64,000 nucleotides of DNA from Aporrectodea caliginosa. Taxonomy: Eukaryota; Annelida; Clitellata; Crassiclitellata; Lumbricidae. Both the position numbers and the translations under genes were made by a program. The DNA lies in NCBI GenBank assembly GCA_020284085.1, contig JACEVL010000032.1:1828236-1892235 (forward strand), given 5' to 3'. Shown here one piece after another: positions 32,311-43,559 of the stretch. The notes under the pieces were generated by a model. That model searched no databases. It worked only from the letters and a program-made list of their open reading frames with translations, and was not told the DNA's origin. Within the stretch, counting starts at the first letter, position 1; each line of letters begins with the position of its first letter.

Positions 32311-33600
32311 TTGGTCGTACGAACAGCGAGTACTGTTCAAAATAATTTCTGTCAGCGGCCTTTGTAACCATAAGATGTCGTTAAACGCTGCACCCATCCA
32401 AAAATTACTTACCCTTCGCAAGTGGTCAATATCTACCCAGACTCTCTAGGTGTCCTGCAGGCCAGAAAGAGTCTTTTACAAGGACTCGACTATTTTATAG
32501 GGCCTATTCGTGTTTATTATTAGTTCAAACTGACATACCGTTGTATGAGCACAATTCATAGTGTGAACGGATGAGTAAAGGCTAACACCATGTCGTTAAA
32601 CAGCAAACTAACCATGTCGTTAAACGGTGAGAACGGTATGTAGGCCTTATGCTCTGCGCCCTAAACTTCATAAATATCAACTGCTCAAAAAAGATGACAA
32701 CAAATCTCTAGGATTCTATATCGGACCAGGATGAATTCAATCTGACTATGGGCATAAACTTATGAACGCTGAGAACTGTTCAGAATAAGTTCTGTCGACG
32801 TCAACGGCCTTTGCTGCCGCAAGATGTCGCTAAACTCGGAAGAACTCAATGAAATATTACTTTTCGCAAGTATATATATCAACTCGAAATCTCTTGGTGT
32901 CCTCAGTCCTGCAGGCTATCGACCAAAGACAGTCTCTAACAAGGCCTCAATTACCCTGCCAGCATGCCCTTATGGAGCCCATGTAGGTCCCATATTCACT
33001 CTGATACCCGCATAAAGTCATTATGGGTCCCATGCATTGCTGAATATATAAAAAGTTTTTTTTTCTCTCTCTCTCCTCTGTATGCATGTCTCTGTCTGTC
33101 TGTCTGTCTCTGTCTCTGGCTTTGTCTGTCTGTCTGTCTATGTCTCTGTCTGTGTCTGTCTGTCTGTCTATGTCTCTGTCTGTGTCTGTCTGTGTCTGTC
33201 TGTCTGTCTGTCTCTCTCTGGTCTCTGGCAACCGGACTAGGATCTCCACTGTACATCGTGAATAAGCTGTTTTCCTGCGCTTAGCTTTAGAGTAGTGCTA
33301 TAGAAATTACGACTACTATTAGGATCTGGATATATCAAGTCATTACTCAACCGAACTTCTAAGACACCTTTAAATGGATCCTATCGCGTGTTATATTAAA
33401 TTCGTCGTCTTCGTTCATTTTAACTTACTCCTCTTATTCCTCCAGCGCCAATCGGAAGACTTTGTCGAACCATTAATTTTAGTATCAACGGAGAAATCTG
33501 AAAAATTGGTCCCTCAGGTAGGTAAGTTAGTGTGTTCTTTATTAAACGCAAGCAAACGCTTTGCATAGTTTAAAAAATATAATTGCTATGTAGAAACGAT
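32305..33600 (+). mobile_element. LE composite repeat, copy in 32-kb duplicon
   Basis: Two S2 heads (32320, 32765), then GTCGCTAAACTCGG, GACCAAAGACAGTCTCTAAC, and GTCCCATATTCACTCTGATA. A (TCTG)n array follows at 33068-33228, then GGCAACCGGACTAGGATCTC, and AACTTCTAAGACACCTTTAA. It ends at the conserved junction TGAAAAATTGGTCCCTCAGG that leads into LB. Segments 32384-32640 and 32760-32960 are almost identical to 42800-43035 and 43073-43260. Confidence 0.8.
33068..33228. repeat. (TCTG)n array inside LE composite
   Basis: About 160 bp of TCTG/TCTC. It sits at the same place in the composite as the arrays at 39175-39395 and 47320-47410. Both strands give long artificial frames. Confidence 0.9.
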
Positions 33601-34445
33601 AATTACAATACAATACAATTAGACATTTATAACGCGCTTTAACAAGACAAGTCTTGCACGAGAGCGCGTTGCGCTGTGTCCTTAGTCATAGTATAATGAG
33701 AATAGATAAGTTTTTAATTTTGATTTAAATTGAGTAGCAGATGAACATTGACGGATTGTAGCTGGAAGACTGTTCCATTCCTAGGTCCCGAGACAGAAAA
33801 AGAGCCATTTCCAAACTTCCTCTTGGTGCGAAGAACGGTAAAGTCTCCTGCGTGGCCGATCTGATCCATGAAGATTTGACCCCCGCGAGCCCATGCGAAA
33901 CGACCATGGACGTCATATATGAGGGGAGGTTCCAGAATGGATATGATACATGAGGAGGGAGATTTTGAAAGCGATACGGGCGCGAATGGGAAGCCAGTGT
34001 AGTTGTTGAAGAGATTGTGTGATGTGATCTCTAGGGCCAAGACCTTTTATTAGGCGAGCAGCGGTGTGCAGAACAGATGTGAGGGGTTGAAGTGTCGACG
34101 TTGGGGAGGCCAGATAGGACGGAATTACAGTAGTCGATGCGAGAGATGACAAGGGCTTGTGTAAGAATACGTAGGCAGGTTTCATCCAGGCAACGCTTCA
34201 CTTGTCTAATTCGGCGAAGGTGGAAATAGCAGGCTCTGGCAATGGCGGAAATGTGTTGAGTCATGTTTAGATTGCAGTCTAACAATACTCCAAGATCGCG
34301 AACCACTTCTGAAGGTGGAATAGAACAACTTGAGTCGAGGTTAAGTATTTTCAATGATTTATCTTCATCCTGACTGATCCGACGGTTGAACCAAATGAGT
34401 TCTGTTTTAGTAGTATTTAGATAGATAATTAGTAGATAATTAGGA
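33601..34445 (-). pseudogene. LINE RT fragment (L2/CR1 type), minus
   Basis: Minus frames give VRDLGVLLDCNLNMTQHISA, RIDYCNSVLSGLP, LHWLPIRARIAFKISLLMYH and a C-terminal VLRTKRKFGNGSFSVSGPR. A 3' end ATTTATAACGCGC and an (AATAC)n tail follow at 33600-33620. It is frameshifted near 34080 and 33930. It was inserted in the LB 3' region: GATAATTA occurs on both sides (33598, 34433). Confidence 0.85.
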
Positions 34446-34954
34446 GATATTTAGTAGATAATTAGGAGCACAAAATAAAGTTAACTACATAAACAGAAGT
34501 CTAACTGTACAGCATCCTTGCCAAGAAACCGCGCCTGGTGAGGGAATCAAATCAAAAGAGAACACGGTTGTGTGAGCGTGGGCGAAGCTCATGACCAGTA
34601 CACTGGATAGGGAGTTGATCGTGGATGACGTCACAAGGATTATATAAGATGTTTCTAAAGAGGTCTTGGTTAGATTTTTTACAGAGTTCCGCAAAGGTCG
34701 GGAAAGATTTTGGGTAGGAAGCCAAGGAGTACCAACTTACGGACAAGTGCGCTTAAAGAGTCAAGTTCCTGCTTGCTGGCGAAGTCCAGCCATACTTGGG
34801 AACAGTAAGCCTATAGCATGCGGTTGACAGTGTTGGCCTGGACCACATCATGAAGCCTGACCCCGAGAGCCCATGCGAGATCAAAATACGATGGCCGTAG
34901 AGGGATTGTTTGGCCCGTTTTCGAAGTTTTGAACATGGGTAAAAGCGAAACTTT

Positions 34955-35200
34955 TGATTTTTATTTATTTATTTCAGCAAACTTATATAGCGCTCCTTCA
35001 GGGTGCTTACTCAGAGGCGCTCCCAGCCCAACCCCGGTCGAACAGGACAGTCTTAAATAGTTGTGAGAAATGAAGCAGAGTAGCCAGCATGGGTCTGACG
35101 AAGCGAGGTAGGGAGCTCATTCCAGGTCGAATAGCCAGCCACGGAGAAGGCGCGACGCTGCCTGATAGCAGACCGAGAACGAGGAACAATGAGTTCAGCC
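34955..35200 (-). mobile_element. L2-like LINE 3' end inserted in LB
   Basis: The plus text AACTTATATAGCGCTCCTTC opens it. The minus translation has LFDRGWAGSASE, as in the VFFSRGFRTGSA / FFSRGWAGSAPE C-termini. The same insertion is at the same place in the 44.7-kb copy, so it predates the duplication. Confidence 0.8.
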
Positions 35201-35638
35201 TGTGCAGTTGACTATCTCGACGCCCAGTGTATTCAGTGACACAACCCTTTTAATGCCAAGCAGGACTGGAGGGCCCCGTAAAAGATTCGCCTTTGGTCTG
35301 ATAAAATAATGTCGCTGGGTTTAGAGTGGTACAGGTGGAGATTACATTTAAGAGCCCAGACGCTAATTATGATCGTGGTGGAGATTTTGGAAGCCAGGAT
35401 CACATCTGCTTTCCTTAAACAGTCATCAGCATATTTGAAGATACGATTGAAGCTATGGAGAGGTTTTAGGCCGTAGATGGCCACCACGAAGTAAACTGGA
35501 CCTATGCCAGAACCATATATTATAGGCCTACTGGTATTGATGATATTGAGAACAGGCCGCGGAATTTGGTGCTTTGACTGCGATTGCTCAAGGGGGAGAG
35601 AACCCAGTTGAAGATATTAACTGGGCTAAGTAGATAGG

Positions 35639-36055
35639 GCCCCCTCCCAAAGTCCGACTCACACCTCAACGTGGTGAGGGGGTGGCAACAGTAAGTAGGG
35701 GAGTGCCTGCTGAGGCTATGCCATCAGTGGTGAAGGTCTTGGCTGAAGTACCACCTATCCGCTACGCGAGGTGGACAGGCTCAGCAGGAACCCTGAAAAG
35801 CTGGCAAACGTGGGCGGCATCGCCGCCTCTGATACCACAAGATAGTGGATATCAGAGCCAGTCCTAAGCCTGGAACTCTCTTTAAGGGAGAAGTGCGAAG
35901 GTCGAACGGATGGGTGCAGATACTCCGTTCGTAAAGAAAAATACGTATGAAATCCAATGCAAGCATTGGACTCCAAACGGGCCTCGGCCCATGGATCTGA
36001 TGCAAGAGTTGGACACCTACGGGCCTTCGGCCCATGGATCCTGATGATGATGATG
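35639..36055 (+). mobile_element. Chimeric SINE-like element with (GAT)n tail
   Basis: Head CACCTCAACGTGGTGAGGGG and a GGCTATGCCATCAGTGGTG block, ending GGCCCATGGATCC then (TGA)n. A 12-bp target duplication AAGTAGATAGGG lies at about 35627-35638 and 36056-36067. The head is shared with 43900-44219 (minus), but the 3' end matches the LINE end at 24846 instead. Confidence 0.8.
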
Positions 36056-36304
36056 AAGTAGATAGGGCAGTTGATCGTCCAAGTACGCAGGAGTACTTTT
36101 GTATACCCCACCCCTACTGCACACGTCCTCACCCCCGCAACCCCGCGTCTATAATATCCACACAGAAACAATAAAGGATAAATAGTATTAAAGTGTTTAA
36201 CAAGAAAGAGATTGTCCACCGCCATTGGCCGGCCGCTTGAAAGAAATATTAAGCTGCGTAATTTTAAGAAGTTTGTCCGCTTGACTCAAAAACTCTACTG
36301 TAGG

Positions 36305-37875
36305 TCCATGTTTTAACTTTTCAAACGACTGCTCCATCGCCAGTTTTCTTAGACACCTTTAACACGCATTCATAAAATGCTATGATAGGCGTTCATTTCG
36401 TCGCATATTGTAATTTGTGCACAATGTTGTGTCATTCTATAGGAAAGTGACAACTGTTTAAACTAATTACACACCTCTTTAAAGTGTAATATTCGCCTAT
36501 AAGACTAGCCCAACTCAGATTCGTTTTATTTAATAGAATTGGATAATTGTAATAGTAATTGTAATCGAACATGTACATTTATAAAGCGCCGCTCGATAAT
36601 CAGCAGCGTCTCGACCTGCGCTATAACACATAATACATGACCATTAAATAACACACGCTGAATATTGTAGCTTCGCCGCTGCTCGTACAAAACACAAACT
36701 GAAGTTTGTTCATGATAATAAAAACCACACAAACTGTGTTTGTTATAACATGAAGTGTGGATTTTCGGAAGATTATTATCTCTTCTAGACCATTAGGCCT
36801 ATCAACAGAAGTTCATTCTTATGTTCTCATATTCTCATATTCGTCGCCTTCATAATCATCATTATCACTGTTATCGTCAACATTCTCGCTTTCATCCTCA
36901 GCATCGTTATCATGATTTTACGCTTTTGTAAGCTCTTAAAGTGTGAAGAAAAGTGTTGATTTAACTTCAGTTTAATCATGGCCTTTGCAACTTGCAAGCT
37001 TAGCATACAACTCGTGATCTATAGGTCTAACTAGTTTGTGGAACTCAATGGTTTGCTGTTTGGAATTTGGAATTTCGGAAAGTCTTTTTGGCATGATGGC
37101 TCGTTGGATGTTTTATGTAGGTCACTATTAGTTCAATAACTCACAAAGAAGAGAGAATGACATCTTCTTTCTCTTGCAACACAGAGCTCTTAGCTACATA
37201 ATTTTTATATAGGCTAATATTATGTTGTTCAATTCTGTAGGACCAATTTCTCTTTCATATCTCATTAAACCACTCTGTACGAAATTAAGTCAAGTCAGCA
37301 GAAATTCAGGGAAAGTCAAAATGATCGTGGAAGCTGGAAAAGGCCACCGGAATTGTGATAGTCAACAGATTTATCGACAAAATGAGGCATTTGAGAAATG
37401 ACTGCACAACGACATCAGAAATTTTGACAAAGAAATATTTTCTAAAAAAATGCGCGATATTGGTCTTATTATTTTGTTTAATTATATTGTAACACAGTAT
37501 TTCATTACTTTATGCACCAGCCTCGAGCTATATTTAACATGAATTAATGTTTCTTAATGCATAACATCTATAATAATAGCCTAGAGAGGCGTAGTCCTGC
37601 TGGGGCGCAATCTGGCGAATTAAATAACAGTGAAGAGGTTGCTTGGAAAGGCGGTATGTAAATATAAGCTCTATTTCATGATTCGTTAAGAGGTAAAGTA
37701 TTTCAAGGTGGTTAACACATCGTTTGACAACTTTCATGCTATCCATGATAATTATCGAGACACTTTTTAACATTGCAGTGTTTTCATTGCCTGTAGCCAA
37801 CGTGTAGCAAGCGGGATTTTCCTCAGAAGGGATATTTTATGCCATAAGATCTCGTTAAGCTGTCGTTGGATCTAA
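36305..37875. other. No gene; partial duplicate of 46.1 kb
   Basis: 36420-36510 (AACTAATTACACACCTCTTT, AAGTGTAATATTCGCC) matches 46140-46225. 36955-37160 matches 29155-29370. A short L2-like tail (minus) is at 36570-36620. 37170-37870 is unassigned. Confidence 0.6.
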
Positions 37876-37879
37876 GGCT

Positions 37880-38420
37880 CCGTTTTCGAGTGGCGCCAGT
37901 CCCTAACCTATCTAAAGGAGGAGGGCGACGTCAATGATCCTGGCAGTCATAAGATGTGGCGTCGCTAAACACTGGAGACTACTACTGTAGAGAAATTTTC
38001 CCCATCGACGTCAACGACCTTTGACGTCATAAAAAAATGGTTTTACTCTTGGAATCCAATTGCTCTGTGCACAACTATTAGCCAAAGACCTTACATATAA
38101 ATGGCCATTTATATGTAAGGTCTTTGCTATTAGCCTACTCTCAACGTATATGGCCCTAAAAGACAAAATATGTTGTTTGACAATGAAGACTACAGTACCT
38201 ATTGCGTCGCTAAAATAATTCAAGAAAAAACTCCCAGTAGGGTGGTGTACGGTAAGGTTGACGTCAACGGCTTTGCAGCTATAAAATGTGAATAACAATT
38301 GAATAGTGCAATGTTGCGCTTAGACACCTTTAAGACTTGTATAAATGACGTTATATAATTTTCAAACATAAAATTACATTATTGTTTTTCATCCTGGGTA
38401 CTTACTACCTGTATTATGTC
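37880..38420 (+). repeat. Third copy of the 32.0-kb / 42.5-kb module
   Basis: S1-like piece (GCGCCAGTCCCTAACC, GGAGGAGGGCGACGTCAATG), then ACGTCAACGACCTTTGACGTC, CTCAACGTATATGGCCCTAA, and GACGTCAACGGCTTTGCAGC. It is interrupted by the 42-bp palindrome at 38084-38125. Confidence 0.7.
38084..38125. repeat. Perfect 42-bp palindrome with flanking direct repeat
   Basis: Each 21-base arm (AAAGACCTTACATATAAATG then G at the centre) is the exact complement of the other with no loop. CTATTAGCC occurs immediately left (38075-38083) and, one base on, right (38127-38135). The palindrome is absent from the related modules at 32.15 kb and 42.55 kb. Confidence 0.95.
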
Positions 38421-38684
38421 ATAATTATAACGGCGAGAACTGTTCAAAATAATTTCTGTCAACGGCCTTTGTTGCCATAAGACGTCGTTAAACACTGCAC
38501 ACGTCCACAAATTACTTACCTTTCGCAAATGTTCTATATCTACCCAGACTCTCTAGGTGTCCTGCAGGCCAGAAATAGTCTTTTACAAGGACTCGACTAT
38601 CTTATAAGGCCTATTCGTGTTTATTATTAATTCAAATTGCATGACCACGCGTAGTATGATTACAATTCATAGCATGAAGGGATG

Positions 38685-38878
38685 ATTACAAGTTATTACA
38701 GGAGTCGAATTTGACTGTATGGTAGTCATGCAAGGCGCCCATCTGTCCTATCGCTCAATTTATCAGCACCACCTAGATGGAAGGCTGAGGCGACATTTGG
38801 GAGGATAGCGGGAATCGATCCAGCGTCCATGCTGATTTTCTGCTCTCGTCGTTACCATTCACCTAAACCCATTCACTC
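38685..38878 (-). mobile_element. T4 tRNA-derived SINE, minus copy
   Basis: Minus: GTGAATGGTAACGACGAGAG (box A region), GGATCGATTCCC (box B near 38809-38820). The body has ATACAGTCAAATTCGACTCC and the end TGTAATAACTTGTAATC, matching 57240-57290 on the plus strand. Confidence 0.8.
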
Positions 38879-39174
38879 CCGAACAACCATGCCAGCATGC
38901 CATCGTGAACCCACGTAGGGCCCATATTCACACTTGTACCCGCTGTCCATATGGGTTCCACAAATAGCCCATGGACATACTGGTACGATTGGACCTGCTG
39001 AATGTCCACAAGGCTTACCGGCGAGGCTACATTCGTCTGGATACCCGAGCACCTTCCACTTCCACTATCCAAATTGAAGTCTAAACTCTTTAAGAATTCC
39101 TACCCTAATTCATCCAATCCTCTGCCTTCCCAACTTCGTCTTCAACGAAAGCACACTTTAGCAATAATAGCTCT

Positions 39175-39395
39175 CTGTCTCTGTCTCTGTCTCTCTCTGT
39201 CTGTCTCTCTGTCTGTCTCTCTGTCTCTGTCTCTGTCTCTGTCTCTGTGCCTCTGTCTCTGTCTCTGTCTCTGTCTCTGTCTCTGTCTCTCTCAGTCTCT
39301 CTCTCTCTCTCTCTCTGTCTCTGTCTCTCTCTCTGTCTCTGTCGCTCTAGCTCTCTGTCTCTGTATCTCTGTCTCTGACTCTGTCTCTGTCTCTG
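39175..39395. repeat. (TCTG/TCTC)n array
   Basis: About 220 bp of CTGTCT/CTCTCT units inside the 38-kb LE composite. Frames across it are artefacts. Confidence 0.95.
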
Positions 39396-39609
39396 TTGCC
39401 CTGTGCTAAGCTTTAGAGTATCGCTTTTGAAATTTAGAGATTACGTATTACGATCTGCGCATCTCGGGAACGAACATGCAGATGCGCTCGCTAAGTCAGT
39501 ACTCAGAACGCAGCCACACTTCTTAGACACCTTTAATGCGCTTCTATCGAGTGCTATATTACATAAATGCCGTGTGCGTTTGGTTGTTCGTAACTGACGC
39601 AGCTTATCA

Positions 39610-40500
39610 CATTTTGTCAGTGCCAGTCCCAAAACCTGGAGGAAGGAGGAGAACGACGCTAATGAACTTTATTATTTACAGTGTCGTTAAACTGAAACTA
39701 TTACTACTACTTGGTTGTTCGTTTGGTTAGAACTAACTCCACCACTGTTTGTACTCTGACAGTGCCAATCCCAAGCCTTGATAAAGGAGGAGGGCGACGC
39801 TAATGATCTTTGCCATCACAGTGTCGTCAGTTAGTACTTTGTTAGAACTGTAATATGCCAAAAATAATTTCTATCTACGGCAACGGCCTTTTGCTGTCAT
39901 AAGCAGTCGCCTGAAACTCTGTATCTATCCATCATTTTAAATCCACCGCTGCCCGTTATCTGGCAGTGCCAGTCCCAAGTCCAGAGGAAAGATGGGGCGG
40001 CGCTAATCTTCTTTGTTATGACACAGTGTCGTTAAACAGAAACTAACCAACCATTATCTTAACTTCGCCTCTGCCCATTATCTGGCAGTGCCAGCTCCTG
40101 AGTAGCCTGCAGGGGGCTATATCATCTTTGTCATGACACATCGGCGTTAAACGGTAACCAACCAGCTTAACCACCTTTAAAACGTCGCTAACCGATGCTA
40201 TATAAGCATCAGCTGTTTTGGTGTGTACAATTTTGAAGCCGGTTGCATAAAATCAGCCGAATAGGTTACGTAAAGTCGACGTCAACGGCCAAAGTAGCCA
40301 TAAGATGTTGAAAAATGAAAACGTCTAAATCATTAGACACCTTTAAAACGCTGTCAACTGTCGCAATCAAATTACCACACACTGTTAAGAAAACTCCGCC
40401 GCTGCTCGTACTCTAACAGCAACAGTTCCAAGCCTGGAAATAGTAGGAGAGCGACGCTAATCATCTTTGTTGTGACACGGCGTATTTAATCAGAAGAAAA
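39610..40500 (+). mobile_element. Cluster of five S1 elements
   Basis: S1 cores at about 39617-39705, 39733-39830, 39950-40050, 40066-40165 and 40396-40495, each with a CCAGTCCCAAG-like block, a GGAGG..GCGACGCTAAT-like block and GTCGTTAAAC-like end. An S2 core sits at 39845-39935. 40170-40395 holds a block (ACACCTTTAAAACG, GACGTCAACGGCCAAAGTAG) shared with 24530-24690 and 56330-56470. Confidence 0.75.
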
Positions 40501-40607
40501 ATTCAATGATATTAGATACCTTTTACAATAATTATTTCGAATAATATGTAGCCTCATGAAATACCAGTGTTACAGTAGTAAAGACTCTGGATCCATACAC
40601 CAAATGT

Positions 40608-40700
40608 TAAAGAGCTGTAATTTGCCAAAATATTTTTTTCTACGGTAACGGCCTATGTTGTCATAAGTTGTCGTTAATCTCTAGATCCATCCATCCATCC
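40608..40700 (+). mobile_element. S2 short element
   Basis: AAGAGCTGTAATTTGCCAAAA, ACGGTAACGGCCTATGTTG, TCATAAGTTGTCGTTAATC and a (CCAT)n tail GATCCATCCATCCATCC. Same head type as the copy with a 12-bp target duplication at 60488. Confidence 0.8.
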
Positions 40701-41095
40701 ATGTTTTAACTTATCAGTCGGCTGTGCACTAAGAATTTTAATTGACACGTTAAAATTTGACATGTGTGAATCCTAAACTTTATTAAATATAACAGAATGT
40801 ACTTAATAAATTGCTTTCTTGTAATACCATAATATGAAATGCAAAAAAACATGAAATAACTTGTATTTAATCTGTAATTAATATGTAATACATTAGCTAC
40901 TAGATAACTGATCATTGTATACAAATAAATTTGATGTAAATGTATGCATGCCACAGCTCTTGAAAATTTCTGTATATAAATTCCTTGTTAAATATTTAAC
41001 TGAAACAAAATGAGACTTTACGGTCACAAAAATGAAGTAAAAAATTGAGCTGTTGAGGCTGCTGTGGGCCTATGGAGCGCAAAAACATGAACATC
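40701..41095. other. No gene seen
   Basis: AT-rich unassigned sequence between S2 and the minisatellite. Confidence 0.5.
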
Positions 41096-41099
41096 AGAG

Positions 41100-41365
41100 C
41101 ATGTATGGACACCGAGAAACGCCTTAATGGTCACTGAAAAGAAACTACATTGCCACAGAAAAGAGCATAGGCTACTGATATGGCCATCAACAAGAACCTT
41201 TATGGCCACTAAAAAGCCTTTATGGTCGTTGAAAAGAGCCTATATGGACACCGAAAAGAGCATGAAAATCCATAAAATAGCCTTAATGGCCACTGGAAAA
41301 GAGTTATAATGGCCACTGAAAATAGCCTTAATGGCCACTGAATGGAGCCATAAACGGTCAAGTTA
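41100..41365. repeat. Minisatellite, about 24-bp unit
   Basis: Repeats of TTAATGGCCACTGAAAAGAG with variable spacing, about ten units. A similar phrase (GAGCCTATATGG..GCCAAAA) occurs in the 3' UTR of the I-type LINE at 55797-55825. Confidence 0.8.
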
Positions 41366-41477
41366 TAGACTTATTTGTGAACTTATAGATACCTTACTTC
41401 TAATTATGAAGAAACTGAATTGAAATAAAGACCAAAGAGACGTCGACTCCTTAGCAACCTGTCATTACAAAGTTGTT

Positions 41478-41545
41478 TTGCTTCGTCTTCCTCCTCTCTC
41501 CAGGCCTGGGGCTGGCACTAAAACTTGTAGTGGCGGAATGAACTG
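41478..41545 (-). mobile_element. S1 short element, minus copy
   Basis: The reverse complement reads TTCCGCCACTACAAG, GTGCCAGCCCCAGGCCTGG and AGAGAGGAGGAAGACG. Partial at its 3' end. A second such minus copy is at 63410-63480. Confidence 0.7.
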
Positions 41546-41821
41546 CTTGTGTAGTGTGTACGTAATCCAATGTTTGACGACATCTTGTAGGCATACAGAG
41601 GCTAATGACGTCTTTAAAGTGTTTGATATATATTTTTCAGTCCATCTGCATATAACTTTCGTCTTCAGTTTTTTTCGCATCTCTTATCATTGATCCCGTT
41701 TCTGATAGGTTGCTCAGATGGCGATATTTAACAAATGCATGTTGACGACCTATTTCTTATTGTCTTCATTCATACTTATAGGATTAGCATTAGCCTAAAA
41801 AGAGGTGTGGAAATACGGCGC

Positions 41822-41922
41822 GTTGGATGGATGGATCCACAGTTTAACGGCAGCTTATGACAACATAGGCCGTTGCCGCCGACAAAGATTAGTTTTGGCA
41901 TATTACAGCTTACACGGCGCGT
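41822..41922 (-). mobile_element. S2 short element, minus copy
   Basis: The reverse complement: AGCTGTAATATGCCAAAACT, GGCGGCAACGGCCTATGTTG, CATAAGCTGCCGTTAAACTG, then GATCCATCCATCC. Intact-looking. Confidence 0.8.
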
Positions 41923-41959
41923 TCTTCGTCACCTTTATCTTATAGGCTGTATATAAGTC

Positions 41960-42540
41960 TTTAAAAAGGTTTGTGAGGGACTGCTTCTATTCTCGGTCAA
42001 ATTCGCCGGATCTTAACGCAGTCGACTATAGCATTATGGAGTGTGCTGCAGGAGAAGGTTTACCGCTCCAGAGTAGCCAACGTCGACGAACTCAAAACGC
42101 ATCTGATCGACGAGTGGGCGCGCTTTTACCAGTAATTCATCATTGATGATGCTATCGGCCAGTGGCGTCGCCGTCAAAGCGCTTGAGTCCGTGTAAGCGG
42201 GGCACATGTCGAGCACCAATTCTAACACTTTCAAGCAGATCTGTCATAACAATTAAAAACTCTGCTAAGTAAACCATATTTTACCTTGCTGCATGCTAAT
42301 TAAGTCGTCAGATAGCTTGTTGCATATTGTTAAAATTTAAGCGTTATATAAAAATTGGTACATCTGTGTTTGACAAGGTAGTGCGGTGATATGAGTCAGG
42401 TGAGGTGGAAAATTTATGTATAAGCATAACATTTCAGCTATTTTGCCATCTACCTACCAAAAATTCTTAAAATTGGTGGAAATTTGACGAAGTTCTAACA
42501 TAAACAATTTTGCACAGTTTATTTTTGAAACACGGTGTAC
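41960..42540 (+). pseudogene. Tc1/mariner transposase C-terminus, decayed
   Basis: The plus translation reads NSPDLNAVDYSIM, QEKVYRSRVANVDELKTHLI, WARFYQ, a stop, AIGQWRRRQSACV and GGHVEH. This matches the third-aspartate region and C-terminus of DD37D-type transposases, a different subfamily from the 26.6-kb element. A probable right terminal repeat is TTTTGAAACACGGTGTAC at 42523-42540. No left end was found. Confidence 0.75.
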
Positions 42541-42542
42541 AT

Positions 42543-43559
42543 GGACAACTATGAACGTAGGCCTACTGTCAACGTTATAAGGCCCTGAAAGACAAAAGAT
42601 GTTGTTTGACACTGGACACTACCATTTCGTAGCTAGAATAATTAGAGAAAAACCTCCGTTTAGGGTGGTGTTCGGTAAGGTCGACGTCAACGGCTTTGCA
42701 GCCATAAAATGTAAATAACAATCGAATAACCTAATGTTGCGCTTAGACACCATTAGGACATGTAAAAATGACGCTACATATAATCTTCAACCGTATTCAA
42801 TCGTTAAACGCTGCACCATCCAAAAATTACTAACCCTTCGCAAGTGGTCAATATCTACCCAGACTCTCTAGGTGTCCTGCAGGCCAGAAAGAGTCTTTTA
42901 CAAGGACTCGACTATTTTATAGGGCCTATTCGTGTTTATTATTAGTTCAAACTGACATACCGTTGTATGAGCACAATTCATAGTGTGAACGGATGAGTAA
43001 AGGCTAACACCATGTCGTTAAACAGAAAACTAACCATTAATCAAATGCTGAGGATGAATTTTGCCATATGAACGCTGAGAACTGTTCAGAATAAGTTCTG
43101 TCGGCGTCAACGGCCTTTGCTGCCACAAGGTGTCGCTAAACTCGGACTCAATCAAGTATTATTTTTCGCAAGTCTATATCAACTCGAAATCTCTTGGTGT
43201 CCTCAGTCCTGCAGGCTATCGACCAAAGACAGTCTCTAACAATGCATCACTTACCCTGCCAGGATGCTATAGAAATTACGACTACTATTAGGTTCTGGAT
43301 ATATCAAGTCATTACTCAACCGAACTTCTAGGACACCTTTAAATGGATTCTATCGCGCGTTATATTACATTCGTCGTCCTCGTTTATTTTAACTTACTCT
43401 TCTAATTCCTCCAGCGCCTATCGGAAGTGTCGATCCATTTAGTATCAACGGAGAAATCTGAAAAATTGGTCCCTCAGGTAGGTAAGTTAGTGTGTTCTTT
43501 ATTAAGCGCAAGCAAACGCTCGGCGCTTTGCATAGTTTTAAAAATAATAATTGCGATGT
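42543..43559 (+). mobile_element. LE composite repeat, copy in 42-kb duplicon
   Basis: Close duplicate of 32140-33600. It lacks about 330 bp including the (TCTG)n array: it jumps at 43265 from CAGGATGC into TATAGAAATTACGACTAC, equivalent to 33295. It ends with the same TGAAAAATTGGTCCCTCAGG junction into LB. Confidence 0.8.

Larger units (their letters stand above)
34446..36300 (-). pseudogene. LB LINE copy 1 (CR1 type), minus, with insertions
   Basis: Minus order: upstream region at the right, RT with GSGIGPVYFVVA and the catalytic FKYADDC (35230-35520), then a C-terminus with HELRPRSHNRV. The RT pattern (x-Q-GSG-x-GP then KYADD) is of CR1-like LINEs. It is broken by an L2-like tail (34955-35200) and a SINE (35639-36055). 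Stops and frameshifts occur throughout. Confidence 0.8.
38425..39600 (+). mobile_element. LE composite repeat, 38-kb copy
   Basis: S2 head (GGCGAGAACTGTTCAAAATA), TCTAGGTGTCCTGCAGGCC, a T4 SINE insertion (38685-38878), GTGTCCACAAGGCTTACCGG, and TCTTTAAGAATTCCTACC. Then a (TCTG/TCTC)n array, TGCTAAGCTTTAGAG, and an RNase H-like GNEHADALAK at about 39462-39500, in frame to a stop near 39596. Confidence 0.75.

Noticed and set aside
32947..33284. Charged or Cys/Leu-rich frames on both strands
   Set aside because: Microsatellite translation inside the LE composite. The same applies at 39002-39409 and 47246-47470.
39403..39597. GNEHADALAK frame considered as a working RNase H gene
   Set aside because: Only about 40 residues around one motif are open, and the catalytic core upstream is absent; it is a fossil in a repeat.
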